A stretch of 64,000 nucleotides of DNA from Halomonas korlensis. Lineage in GTDB: Bacteria; Pseudomonadota; Gammaproteobacteria; Pseudomonadales; Halomonadaceae. The notes under the pieces were generated by a model. The model was given only the letters and a program-made list of their open reading frames with translations, ran no database searches and was not told the DNA's origin. The stretch covers positions 1 through 64,000 of the forward strand of contig NZ_FPBP01000003.1 in assembly GCF_900116705.1 (NCBI RefSeq), in the 5' to 3' direction. Shown one piece after another: positions 10,026 to 18,262 of the stretch (the stretch's first letter is position 1; every line of letters starts with the position of its first letter). The translations under genes were made by a program, and so were the position numbers.

Positions 10026-10136
10026 ATGCTGGATGTCGAGCGTGATCTCTGGGATCTACCCAACGAAAGGAATCTTCGGGCAGCAGCGGAAAGCGTATTC
10101 GGCGACAAGGAACTGGCACATCGCTGGATGACCTAG
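10026..10136 (+). pseudogene. Fragment resembling the toxin-binding domain of an Xre/MbcA/ParS-type antitoxin
   Basis: A 36-codon reading frame contains RAAAESVFGDKELAHRWMT, close to the conserved 'A..VFGD...A..WL..P' core of DUF2384 antitoxins. After the TAG stop the same frame continues PLHQQLEDRLP before a second stop, as expected if the original gene gained a nonsense mutation. No partner toxin was recognised nearby. The rest of 9856-10433 shows nothing I can assign. Confidence 0.4.
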
Positions 10137-10433
10137 CCGCTCCACCAGCAACTCGAAGACCGCTTACCATAAGCCGTCTTTTCAGAGGGTCCACAACCTG
10201 TATACGATCTGCTGATTCGGATTGAGCATGAGATTTATAGGCGAGAAGGAGTCTGTCTTCGACCAAGGCCATGTGAAACATGATGAGCCGGCACAGCTAA
10301 TCGTTACCCGAGTTGAAGCTGTTCCCAGCGATCACGTAGCGCTTCCGTGCGCTGCTCTCTTTCCAAGTGTTCAGTTATGCAACGGCAACCAAGCTACTAC
10401 CCCACCCGTGAAGAATTGTCAGGGTAAGTTCGC

Positions 10434-10808
10434 TCAGGCTTCCTCTCTTACCAGCCAAGATTCCACGGTCTCGGCACCATGCTCATCCTTCCATGCTTTC
10501 AGGGTCTTCTGATTGCCCCCTCGTGTTTCCACTACCTCGCCCGTATTGGGGTTCTTGAAGATCTTCAGCTTCCGCTTGGCACGCCCGGTGCTCTTGGTGC
10601 TGCTGGAAGCATTGGCCGGTGCCGATTTGGGGTTTAACAGGCGGATGACATCAACGGCGGACTTGTCAAATTTCTCCATCAGCGCTTCAAGCTTTTCCTT
10701 GAATTCAAGCTCAGCCTTTAGGCGGTCGTCGTTCTTGAGTTGCTCCAGCTTGTCTTGAAGTTGCTTAAGCTGCTGCTCTTTTTGTAAATAGGTCGCGAGA
10801 ATGGACAT
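10434..10808 (-). CDS. MvaT/H-NS-type xenogeneic silencer protein
   Basis: Nucleoid protein of the MvaT family, 124 residues. The N-terminal coiled coil (residues 1-50) has LKNDDRLKAELEFKEKLEALM shortened here to its LKNDDRLKAELEF core. A basic linker KSTGRAKRKLK precedes the C-terminal AT-hook-like domain with KIFKNPNTGEVVETRGGN and KTLKAWKDEHGAETVESWL. Such proteins bind AT-rich foreign DNA and repress it. It sits inside the variable region, close to the AT-richer recombinase operon at 15.3-21.3 kb. It could be a chromosomal copy trapped there or an island-borne silencer. Confidence 0.85.
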   Translation of the reverse strand: MSILATYLQKEQQLKQLQDKLEQLKNDDRLKAELEFKEKLEALMEKFDKSAVDVIRLLNPKSAPANASSSTKSTGRAKRKLKIFKNPNTGEVVETRGGNQKTLKAWKDEHGAETVESWLVREEA

Positions 10809-10994
10809 CTATTACACCTCATGAAGTTGGGTTGATTGTCGATTGTGCCCGCAGCTATCGCTTTATTCAATCACCAATATGCGATTTGTTCGGGAAAAAT
10901 ATCACCCTGTATTCAGACCTGCTCCGGCAGAGATTTCATGTAGTGACTTTAGCATCTCTTACCAAGTCTCATAAGCGTAGCGAGACTGCAGAAC

Positions 10995-11275
10995 ATTAGC
11001 CGACGTCGCTGCACTACCAGTGCCGAGACGGTTGACGAAGGAACTACTGTCGATGCACCTGATGGATGTGCAGCATCTGCGGACCCGGTCTATACATCAC
11101 GTCCAATGACAACTCACCTCCACCGGCTTGGCTATCGGGTCAACTGCAAGCATAGGCCGACTTCGCCTGGTACAACCGGGAGCGGCCTCACGGGGCTGAA
11201 CGACGCGACAATGGCTGAAGTGAACTTTCAACGACCTCACCCAATGAATTGTGACCCGGGCAGCCTAACGCCTCA
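10995..11275 (+). pseudogene. Decayed IS3-family transposase (orfB) remnant
   Basis: Pieces of an integrase-core transposase occur in several frames. KELLSMHLMDVQHLRTRS corresponds to the 'L...ID.QYLRTP' start, TTHLHRLGYRVNCK to 'MT.HLRRLGYRVNRKR', FAWYNRERPHG to the C-terminal catalytic Glu block, and LNDATMAEV to the usual end. The central DDE portion is deleted and at least two frameshifts are present. No terminal inverted repeats were recognised. Confidence 0.6.
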
Positions 11276-11440
11276 TGAACACGATCAGAGCGTAAATGAC
11301 CTGTCAGGGGATCTACAGGATCGTGTTCTCTTCAGCGATGGTGACGCTAGCCTGTCGCGAGCGTTGCTTATGCGCCTATTTTTCAGTCAGCGAGTAACTG
11401 TCGGGCTACGCGTGGTCGATTATCCTGCACCCTTCACCCC

Positions 11441-11601
11441 ATAACATATTCCCTCAGGCTTTTGGGAAGCCCAACCGTATCGGACAGAAGTGCCAAGGTA
11501 GGTCCTATAACATATTGCAAGGTTCTTTTGGGAAGCCACCAGGCCTGAGCAGAAAAACGGGAGGATCCGACCCATAACATATTTTTCGCGTGTTTTGGGA
11601 A
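11441..11601. repeat. Three spaced copies of a 28-bp motif: ATAACATATT-N9-TTTTGGGAA
   Basis: Copies are at 11441-11468, 11507-11534 and 11574-11601, 66 and 67 bp apart. The 10-bp left part and 9-bp right part are identical in all three, while the 9 bp between them differ each time. GCC or TC follows the right part and C or CC often precedes the left. They lie about 240 bp left of the IS21 end. No function is recognised; the pattern suits an array of protein-binding or recombination sites. Confidence 0.75.
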
Positions 11602-11681
11602 TCTGGCCAGGCGACGCACTTCCCTATACAGATGGGCATTTGTTGTACCGTGGATACTCACATGAAAGAGAGACATAACAG

Positions 11682-11842
11682 ATGCTCAAGTTCACCTACC
11701 GTCACTACCCAACGTTCACAAAGCGCTATATTCGTTTCAATCCGAAGCAGCATGGTTTACCCAAAAGCCCAGCCATTGAGAGGGAAATCTTCAGGAGGCA
11801 CAACGACTGCTGTGCACGCAGCGGAGTGGCAAACACGGCGTT
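11682..11842 (+). other. Small reading frame interrupted by the IS21 insertion
   Basis: An ATG frame, starting MLKFTYRHYPTFTKRYIRF, runs into the IS21 left end. If the element and one copy of the CGTT duplication are removed, the frame continues four codons past the junction and stops at about 14002, giving roughly 58 residues. I do not recognise the product. It may not be a real gene. Confidence 0.25.
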
Positions 11843-11945
11843 TGTCGACGCCGGCGCTATAAGTCCATAAATCATCAAAGCAGATTGTCCCCCCGACCCG
11901 CATGACCTTTCCTTGTTGGTGACCAAACCGTCAAGAGATCGCGCC

Positions 11946-13130
11946 ATGCTAAGCCGAGAGGACTTTCTCATGATAAGACAACTCCACCAGCGAGGCGCCC
12001 ACCTCGTGGATATCGCCCATCAGATCGGCTGTTGCGAACGGACCGTGCGACGTCATCTGGCCCGTGAGGCGGCGCCGACCGGGCGACCCGCCAAGCCCCG
12101 CTCAAGCAAGCTGGATCCCTACAAGCCGATCATCGACCAGCTGCTGGCCGAGAATGTCTGGAACGCCGAGGTGATCTTCCAGCTGATCCGCGAGCAGGGC
12201 TACCCCGGTGGCCCCACCATGGTGCGGAGCTACATCCAACCCAAGCGGGCATTGCGGCCCAGCAAGCAGACCGTGCGCTTCGAGACCCCGCCCGGCTTCC
12301 AGCTTCAGCATGACTGGGGCGAGATCGAGACGGTCATCGCCGGCCAGTGCGGCAAGATCAATTTCGCCGTCAACACACTGGGCTATTCACGCCGCTTCCA
12401 TGCCTGGGCCGCGCCGAGCCAGGATGCCGAGCATACCTACGAATCTCTGGTGCAGGCGTTCCGCCACTTCGGCGGCGTGCCGCGCACGGTACTGGTCGAT
12501 AACCAGAAGGCGGCGGTGCTCAAGCAGGACCGTGACCACCGGGTGATCTTCAACGCCGGTTTCCTGCAACTGGCTAATCACTACGGCTTCGCCCCCAAGG
12601 CGTGCCGCCCGCAGCGCCCGCGCACCAAGGGCAAGACCGAGCGCATGGTCGGCTATGTGAAGCAGCACTTCTTCCAGCGCTACCGCGCATTCGAAAGCGT
12701 TGCCCATCTCAATCGGCTGCTGTTGCTATGGCTTGCGCGCGTGGCCGACGAACGACCGTTACGCCAGTTCCGTCAGACGCCGGCCGAGCGCTTTACCGCC
12801 GGAACCGAGACGCTCCAGGCGCTGCCGGCCACGGACTTCGATACTCGCTACCACGACCTGCGCCAGGTCGGCTGGGACGGCTACATCGAGGTCCGTGGTA
12901 ACCGTTACAGCGTGCCGGATAGCTACGGCGGCCAGGCGGTGGTAATCCGCCTGAGCCTGGATGACGAACTCACCGTCTACAGCACCGCTGGCGAGGCCAT
13001 CGCCCAGCACCGCCTCCAGTCCCCTCAGGCCGGGTGGCACACCGTCCCGGAGCACCATGCCGCCCTGTGGCAGCAGACCCTGGCCGTGCAACAGCGTGAC
13101 CTGCGGGTCTACGAGGAGGTGCTGCAATGA
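11946..13130 (+). CDS. istA: IS21 transposase IstA
   Basis: DDE transposase that binds the IS21 ends and joins them to target DNA. The start is taken at the ATG coding MLSREDFLMIRQLHQRG, the family's usual N terminus, rather than an upstream TTG. The helix-turn-helix is visible as IGCCERTVRRHLAR near residue 30, and the rve core contains LQHDWGE (first Asp), VDNQKAAV (second Asp) and RPRTKGKTERMVGYVK (Glu). The C-terminal Mu-like beta domain includes GNRYSVPDSYGGQAV. It overlaps istB by 4 bp. Confidence 0.95.
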   Translation: MLSREDFLMIRQLHQRGAHLVDIAHQIGCCERTVRRHLAREAAPTGRPAKPRSSKLDPYKPIIDQLLAENVWNAEVIFQLIREQGYPGGPTMVRSYIQPKRALRPSKQTVRFETPPGFQLQHDWGEIETVIAGQCGKINFAVNTLGYSRRFHAWAAPSQDAEHTYESLVQAFRHFGGVPRTVLVDNQKAAVLKQDRDHRVIFNAGFLQLANHYGFAPKACRPQRPRTKGKTERMVGYVKQHFFQRYRAFESVAHLNRLLLLWLARVADERPLRQFRQTPAERFTAGTETLQALPATDFDTRYHDLRQVGWDGYIEVRGNRYSVPDSYGGQAVVIRLSLDDELTVYSTAGEAIAQHRLQSPQAGWHTVPEHHAALWQQTLAVQQRDLRVYEEVLQ

Positions 13131-13933
13131 GCCTGGAACAGCTACTGACCCGACTGAAGATGGAGCACCTCCAGGCCTCGCTCGACAGCCTCTGCGAACA
13201 CGCCAGCAAGCAGGATCTCAACTACCGGGAGTTCCTGGAACAGGCCCTGGCCCAGGAGTGGGGCGGGCGCCACCAGAAGGGCCTGGAGTCCCGGCTGAAG
13301 CAGGCTCGGCTGCCGTGGATCAAGACCCTGGAGCAGTTCGACTTCAGCTTCCAGCCGAGCATCGATCACAAGATCGTGCGCGACCTGGCCGGCCTGGGCT
13401 TCGTCGAACGCGGCGAGAACGTGGTGCTGCTCGGCCCGCCCGGTGTTGGGAAAACGCATCTCGCCGTGGCCCTGGCGGTAAAAGCCGCCGAAGCCGGCCA
13501 CCGCGTGCTGTTCATGACCCTGGACCGGCTGGTCAGCACGCTGATGCGGGCGCGACAGGAGAACCGCCTCGACCGGCAACTCCAGCAACTGACCTACCCC
13601 AAGGTCCTGGTGCTGGATGAGATGGGGTATCTGCCGATGACCCGCGAAGAAGCCAGCCTGTTCTTCCGCTTGATCAATCGGCGTTACGAGCGGGCCAGCA
13701 CGATCCTCACCTCGAACAAGTCGTTCATGGACTGGGGCGAGATCTTCGGCGACCAGGTCATCGCCACGGCGATCCTGGATCGGCTGCTGCATCATTCGAC
13801 CACCCTGAACATCAAGGGCGAGAGCTACCGGCTGAAGGACAAGCGACGCGCCGGTTTAGTCACCACCCCCACCCCCAAGGAGAACGACACCCCACAAGAG
13901 CCTGAGTCTGTTCCGATGAAAGAGCACGGATAA
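13127..13933 (+). CDS. istB: IS21 helper ATPase IstB
   Basis: AAA+ ATPase that chooses and remodels target DNA for IstA; 268 residues. Walker A is LGPPGVGKTHLAV near residue 103, Walker B is VLVLDEMGYLPM near residue 162, and TSNKSFMDWGEIFGD matches the sensor region. The N-terminal IstB domain precedes it. The start overlaps the istA stop as ATGA. The last ~20 residues are Pro/Thr/Lys-rich and probably variable. Confidence 0.95.
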   Translation: MSLEQLLTRLKMEHLQASLDSLCEHASKQDLNYREFLEQALAQEWGGRHQKGLESRLKQARLPWIKTLEQFDFSFQPSIDHKIVRDLAGLGFVERGENVVLLGPPGVGKTHLAVALAVKAAEAGHRVLFMTLDRLVSTLMRARQENRLDRQLQQLTYPKVLVLDEMGYLPMTREEASLFFRLINRRYERASTILTSNKSFMDWGEIFGDQVIATAILDRLLHHSTTLNIKGESYRLKDKRRAGLVTTPTPKENDTPQEPESVPMKEHG

Positions 13934-14260
13934 AAACCGGACAATCTAAAGTGATGAAAAGCGGACAACCTTCATTGGCGTTGACACGTTGAAGGCGAAT
14001 TAAGATCGTTCCAGCGGCTGCAAGAGGGCCAACAGCGGATCCCCCTTTGTCGTGCAGCAGGGAGTAAACCATCCGCCCTTGCCCAAGGCACGTGCAAGCA
14101 CTTGATGCGGTACTCAGAGCACGTTGCCCTCCGGCCCCGCGCAGGACCCCACCCTGCCATCTTCCTTTTCCCTCAAAAATTCACCACTGCCCAATCCCAG
14201 GCCGAAATAAGCCATCCAACGACAGCAAGCCCTTTCACCTGCCGAATCAGCACCACAAGA

Positions 14261-14697
14261 TCGGCCATTTCATGGCTCTGACAGCCCCGGTAGATACCAT
14301 CGAGGATGAGCAGACCGCGGACGCGTACCTCATCGCCCCAAGAGCCAACTCCTGAGCGGGTGAGGATCCTGCAAACCGTACTCAACTCCCAACCCGCGTG
14401 AAGGGTAGCCGGCACGGCTAATGGGACGACGAAAATCAAATTGCCGATTTCATGGCGTTAGCAGGCTCGGCGGTTACCCTCGGGGTGCAAGCCAAGCAGA
14501 TTACCCGAAGGTAAATAGGCGGAGGAGAGGCCGAATGGGTGCACGCACATCATGTTGGGCTGCCCGCCCGCTCGGAAATTTCCGACGCGACAAAGGGGGA
14601 CAGATATCAGATCGCCGATTTCATGGCGTTAGCAGGCCCGGCGGTTACCCTCGGGGTGTGAGACAGGCAGATCACCGAATGGAAGATAGATAGGAGG
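14261..14697. repeat. Direct repeats: two near-identical 45-bp copies plus one diverged copy
   Basis: Copies at 14443-14487 and 14614-14658 differ by one base over 45 bp, and weaker similarity continues about 40 bp further (to ~14525 and ~14697). A third, diverged copy lies at about 14261-14305. Spacing is about 170-180 bp. All three begin near GATTTCATGGC (or CATTTCATGGC) and contain a GGTTACCCTCGGGGTG-like end. The remaining sequence of 13991-15320 has no gene I can support, and several weak frames are discarded. Confidence 0.7.
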
Positions 14698-14993
14698 ATG
14701 AATGATGGAGATGAGTGGAAATGGATAGCGACACACCCAAGCTCAGGGAAGGACAACACGAAGCGTGGCCGTCGCTCCGCAAGCAGCTGGCTCTCCAAAA
14801 TCGTCAATGTTATGGGCGCGAGGGGGCGCTCGATACCAGCGGAGGGCAGGAAGCCGGTGATCAAAATCCCGCAGACAGTCGCGGTTACTCATCTGGTGGG
14901 GGTCTGCGAGACATCCAGAGGGCGCACAGCCGACCACATATTCCATTATTCTTAATTTCAGGCCTTTGCATATGAATAAATAGACTTAAAAAA

Positions 14994-15019
14994 ATGCCCA
15001 AATGTTCCCTATTGGGCAT
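14994..15019. repeat. Perfect 8-bp inverted repeat, ATGCCCAA-N10-TTGGGCAT
   Basis: It lies 300 bp upstream of the recombinase operon, where base composition turns AT-rich. The arm length and ~10-bp centre could suit a tyrosine-recombinase core site, a dimeric repressor operator or a small hairpin. No T-run follows on either strand, so a terminator is less likely. Confidence 0.4.
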
Positions 15020-15320
15020 ACCCGTGTCGGTAGCATGGCTAATGAGATGAGTAGTCAGCTAACACCGACATGCGAATCGCTTTGAAATATCGATACTAAG
15101 CACTGCCCTTAGCAGCTGAAGAACATGTTTTAGACAAACCCAGGTACAGGAGTAATTCATATATGAATAAACCGCCACCGTAACCCTCAGTGTGGTCCCG
15201 GCACCACATACCAATATCCAGCTAACCCTGCTCTAGAGAGTCGAAACGACTAGAGGCTATTAGCCATCTAGCAGGGAGCTGTCTGTCACATTTAACCCAT
15301 GAAATTTTCAGGGGGCAGGG

Positions 15321-15830
15321 ATGGTTTTGTCTGAAACATATGGCAATCGAACATACAAACTGGTTGATGTGGAAAAAATCTACCTTCCAGAAATGAACAA
15401 GAAAACCGCGCAAATGCTAGCCAGCTGTTTGCCAGTGGTTAAACACCTGGACGTGCTGAGCGAGGCGTCACGAAGTGCATTTGTCTACCAGCATCCTCCA
15501 ATAGTATGCGATCAGGGCAATGGCACATTCATTATCGTAGGCAACCTTCGAGCGTTTGAAGTTGCAAAATCCTTAACGAGTCGAAAAACACCATGCATCG
15601 TTATTAGTTGCAAAAATCAACATGATCAATTGAAGCTTCTGCTCGCTAACGAACTGTTGAATCTCATATTTTATAGTCTAGACGCGCGAATCAGCGAACA
15701 CAGAACCTTACAGTTTCGACAAACCATCCACGGAATGGACCCACATTTTCTAGAGCAAGTTGGTGATTCGTTCACCGCAAAAACGAAGTTTTGTGATTTC
15801 CTTGGAATAAACAGGCGGACAAAGAGCTAA
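15321..15830 (+). CDS. ParB-like domain protein, first gene of a large-recombinase operon
   Basis: The protein has 169 residues. The segment HPPIVCDQGNGTFIIVGNLR, followed by AFEVAKSL (about residues 58-85), resembles the ParB/Srx-fold motif 'PPI.V...DG.Y.LI.G.RR..AAK.L'; the usual second Arg of ParB is absent. The C terminus ends in a basic stretch NRRTKS. The ATG follows a purine-rich GGGGGCAGGG. It is 2 bp upstream of the 809-residue recombinase, so all three genes should be one transcript. The role is unknown; accessory DNA binding or recombination-site selection would fit. Confidence 0.6.
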   Translation: MVLSETYGNRTYKLVDVEKIYLPEMNKKTAQMLASCLPVVKHLDVLSEASRSAFVYQHPPIVCDQGNGTFIIVGNLRAFEVAKSLTSRKTPCIVISCKNQHDQLKLLLANELLNLIFYSLDARISEHRTLQFRQTIHGMDPHFLEQVGDSFTAKTKFCDFLGINRRTKS

Positions 15831-15832
15831 CA

Positions 15833-18262
15833 GTGGATAATGTCATGACAAATATCACCCTATCAACGCAAGGCCTCATCCGTGAGGCCTTCCAACCACG
15901 CGCGGATTACTATGAAGTCACGAAGTGGGGCACATATATCCGCGAAATTTTAAAAAATCTCAACGAGTTAAATTCCCACTTCCAATCTGACACCCCTTGT
16001 TGGCCTCCCCTTCAGTTGGAAAAAGCCATTGAAGAGCTCAGTGAGCTATCCGTTGTGGAAACCTGGGTTGCCGATCTTGACTCACTACCCAAAGATAAAA
16101 GTAGCGGTATTCGAGCAGCAGCCCCGATCACCTCATCATTAGTGAATGTCAATGACCGACCGGCAGGGCTGGTAGGCACACATCTTATTATGGTGGCCCA
16201 CATCATTTACGCAGCAAAGTGGTGGAGAGATGAGATTGAAAGAAATAAATGCGAATACCATGAGCCGGAAACCAACAAGAAGCTATTTAGAGAACGGTAC
16301 CAGCTAAGCCTGGAGGCGGCATGTCGATCCATGCGCCTCATGTCAAACGCCACACTAGAAAACACCGTATGGGATACATACGACTCTGAAACATATTACG
16401 CAAAACTAGCCATCATTGTCGAAGAAACAAAATACGGCACAGCGCTTAATGACAGAAACAAGGGATACATTCAAAACATCGAGCGAATGATAGCCTTCGC
16501 CTATAAAAAACGCGGGCCTCATGAAGGACCCGTGCGTCGCAATGTGGCATCGAGAGAGGGCGAAATAGAGAAGAAATTAACTTATGAAATCGTAACACTC
16601 GGAGGCGATCAACCGGCAAGCCTGCTAAAACGCTACATCGACTATGGCACCGACGATCCAGTAAAAAAAGAACAGCTAGAAAAACGGCACAGGGCCAATG
16701 GACTTGCTACGTCCGAAGAGCTATCCGGCATAGAACACCAAAGGGAAGCTTCGCCTATTAAGGCGAACAATGGCGATAGCCCACTCCAGTCAAAAATCCG
16801 CTCACAATTAAAAACGAAACATATAACAAAGAAAGCTCAACTGACACCATATCGATGGGCACAGCTTAGCCGCGTAGAGATAAGACACTTATGGAGCTAT
16901 ATAAGAGAAAAATCTAACAAAAAAATTTCCATTGCGCTTGCCTTAATCATGATGACAGGTCGATCCCTGGAGGAAGTCGTGAGTGCCAGGGTAGTTAAGA
17001 CGAGAAAACAGCTACCTCAAAACATGAGCGAAACGGATCTCTTTATCGTTACCGAGGTTGCATCTTGGGTATCAGGCATTATAGAGCCGGAGTCACGGCG
17101 CCAACTGAATTCCCAGTGGGAAGGTATGTTTGAACCCACTGCAAAAAAGGTCTCATTTAAAATACCAATGGAGTTTAAAAGCATCATATTACCCCTTGCC
17201 AAACGAGCGGATGAGCGCTCGGAAAAACGGTCTGCTGCATTTTTCAGTGGCATGAGACTTTCTGACATCAAGGGGGACCTTCCTGATGTGTTGTCTGAGC
17301 TGACAAGCCGATATAGTACACGAATCACTTTACATAGGATAGAAGGAGTCTTATTTGATACAGCTATTGCTGGTGGTCAAGACATTGCCGATGCCTGCCT
17401 GATTTCGGGTCGTTACCCCCCAACAGGAAACGTGTCATCCCTATATTACTATTCACCTAAAACTAAGCATCTTCGCGACGTTTACAATCAAACTGCTGAC
17501 GTAATTCAGCATGTTGCTATTGGCTTTTCACCACACCAACTCTCCATGATAGATGACAATCAAGACGATGAAAGAGCAGGGTCTCCCATCATGCCAACTG
17601 ATGCGTTTGTCTCGAAGATGGTCCATGACCTTAAGCTGAGATACCAAAACTCGATAGCAGAAGCACATTGCACAGATATACTGATAAAAGCACATAATGC
17701 ATTCACAGTATACACTGTCATGTTGATGATGTTCAGCACTGGCTATAGGAGTGTTAAGGATCCGCTTTCCGATTTTCGTCACATCAACAAAAGAAGAAAA
17801 ACGATTGTCATTGCCGACAAAGTGGATGATAGCCTTACGAATTCCAGGGTAATACCCGCAACGGATCTTCTCCTCAACCAGCTCCATCACTACGGGACAC
17901 ATTGTGATTTTCTGAAAAGCCGCATGGGGCTCTTTTTCAATCAGGATACATCACGGCCCTTTTTCTTCCTGAATAAGAACATGGTACCCAAGAATGTGAC
18001 TCCAGAGCAGCTTCAGCGACACCTTTCGCTAGAGGCTACTCCCCCTCTGAACATGAACCGACACTACCTGAGGACTCGCTTGAGGGAGCTGGACGTTCCG
18101 GGCGAGTATGTAGATGTTTTTATGGGACACTGGGGTATAGATCAAGCGCCGTCGGGCCGCCATTCGACATTCTGTTTAAAAAAATACCTAACAGTAGTTC
18201 GAGAGACACTGGATACGATCCTAACCTCAAATAGCTGGAAAGAAGTCAGGGGATTCTCATGA
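15833..18262 (+). CDS. Large tyrosine recombinase-like protein with two catalytic-domain-like halves
   Basis: The protein has 809 residues. The C-terminal half (about 630-790) has the full tyrosine-recombinase set: box I STGYRSVKD, beta-hairpin Lys in KTIVIADK, RHYLRTRL (His-x-x-Arg), FMGHWG, and a candidate nucleophile Tyr in LKKYL. An earlier stretch (about 370-545) has a second similar set: MMTGRSLEEVVSARV, then TLHRIEGVLFDTAIAGG and LISGRYPP...YYYSP. There the second Arg is replaced by Glu, so it looks catalytically dead. The start is GTG at 15833 or ATG at 15845. Base composition is visibly AT-richer than the chromosome. Distant relatives could be Tn554-type, RIT or gamma-mobile-trio recombinases; I cannot decide without a search. 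Confidence 0.7.
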   Translation: MDNVMTNITLSTQGLIREAFQPRADYYEVTKWGTYIREILKNLNELNSHFQSDTPCWPPLQLEKAIEELSELSVVETWVADLDSLPKDKSSGIRAAAPITSSLVNVNDRPAGLVGTHLIMVAHIIYAAKWWRDEIERNKCEYHEPETNKKLFRERYQLSLEAACRSMRLMSNATLENTVWDTYDSETYYAKLAIIVEETKYGTALNDRNKGYIQNIERMIAFAYKKRGPHEGPVRRNVASREGEIEKKLTYEIVTLGGDQPASLLKRYIDYGTDDPVKKEQLEKRHRANGLATSEELSGIEHQREASPIKANNGDSPLQSKIRSQLKTKHITKKAQLTPYRWAQLSRVEIRHLWSYIREKSNKKISIALALIMMTGRSLEEVVSARVVKTRKQLPQNMSETDLFIVTEVASWVSGIIEPESRRQLNSQWEGMFEPTAKKVSFKIPMEFKSIILPLAKRADERSEKRSAAFFSGMRLSDIKGDLPDVLSELTSRYSTRITLHRIEGVLFDTAIAGGQDIADACLISGRYPPTGNVSSLYYYSPKTKHLRDVYNQTADVIQHVAIGFSPHQLSMIDDNQDDERAGSPIMPTDAFVSKMVHDLKLRYQNSIAEAHCTDILIKAHNAFTVYTVMLMMFSTGYRSVKDPLSDFRHINKRRKTIVIADKVDDSLTNSRVIPATDLLLNQLHHYGTHCDFLKSRMGLFFNQDTSRPFFFLNKNMVPKNVTPEQLQRHLSLEATPPLNMNRHYLRTRLRELDVPGEYVDVFMGHWGIDQAPSGRHSTFCLKKYLTVVRETLDTILTSNSWKEVRGFS

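Larger units (their letters stand above)
11843..13986 (+). mobile_element. Complete IS21-family insertion sequence
   Basis: The left end starts TGTCGACGCC and the right end is the reverse complement of TGTCAACGCC. Both also share an internal block, seen as ATCATCAAAGCAGATTGTCC on the left and matching GGACAATCTAAAGTGATGA on the right. A 4-bp direct duplication CGTT flanks the element (11839-11842 and 13987-13990). It carries intact istA and istB, so it looks potentially active and fairly recent. Confidence 0.9.

Noticed and set aside
9889..10131. An 80-codon plus-strand frame (MIHLLMSIKTLAL...)
   Set aside because: No motif or ribosome site; it overlaps the better-supported antitoxin-like fragment in another frame.
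11441..11601. Possible short CRISPR array
   Set aside because: Only the two arms are constant and the centre of each 28-bp unit varies; three units only, no cas genes and no AT-rich leader.
14092..14975. Several 70-90 codon frames on both strands
   Set aside because: They cross the repeat copies, have no ribosome sites and no recognisable sequence; treated as non-coding.
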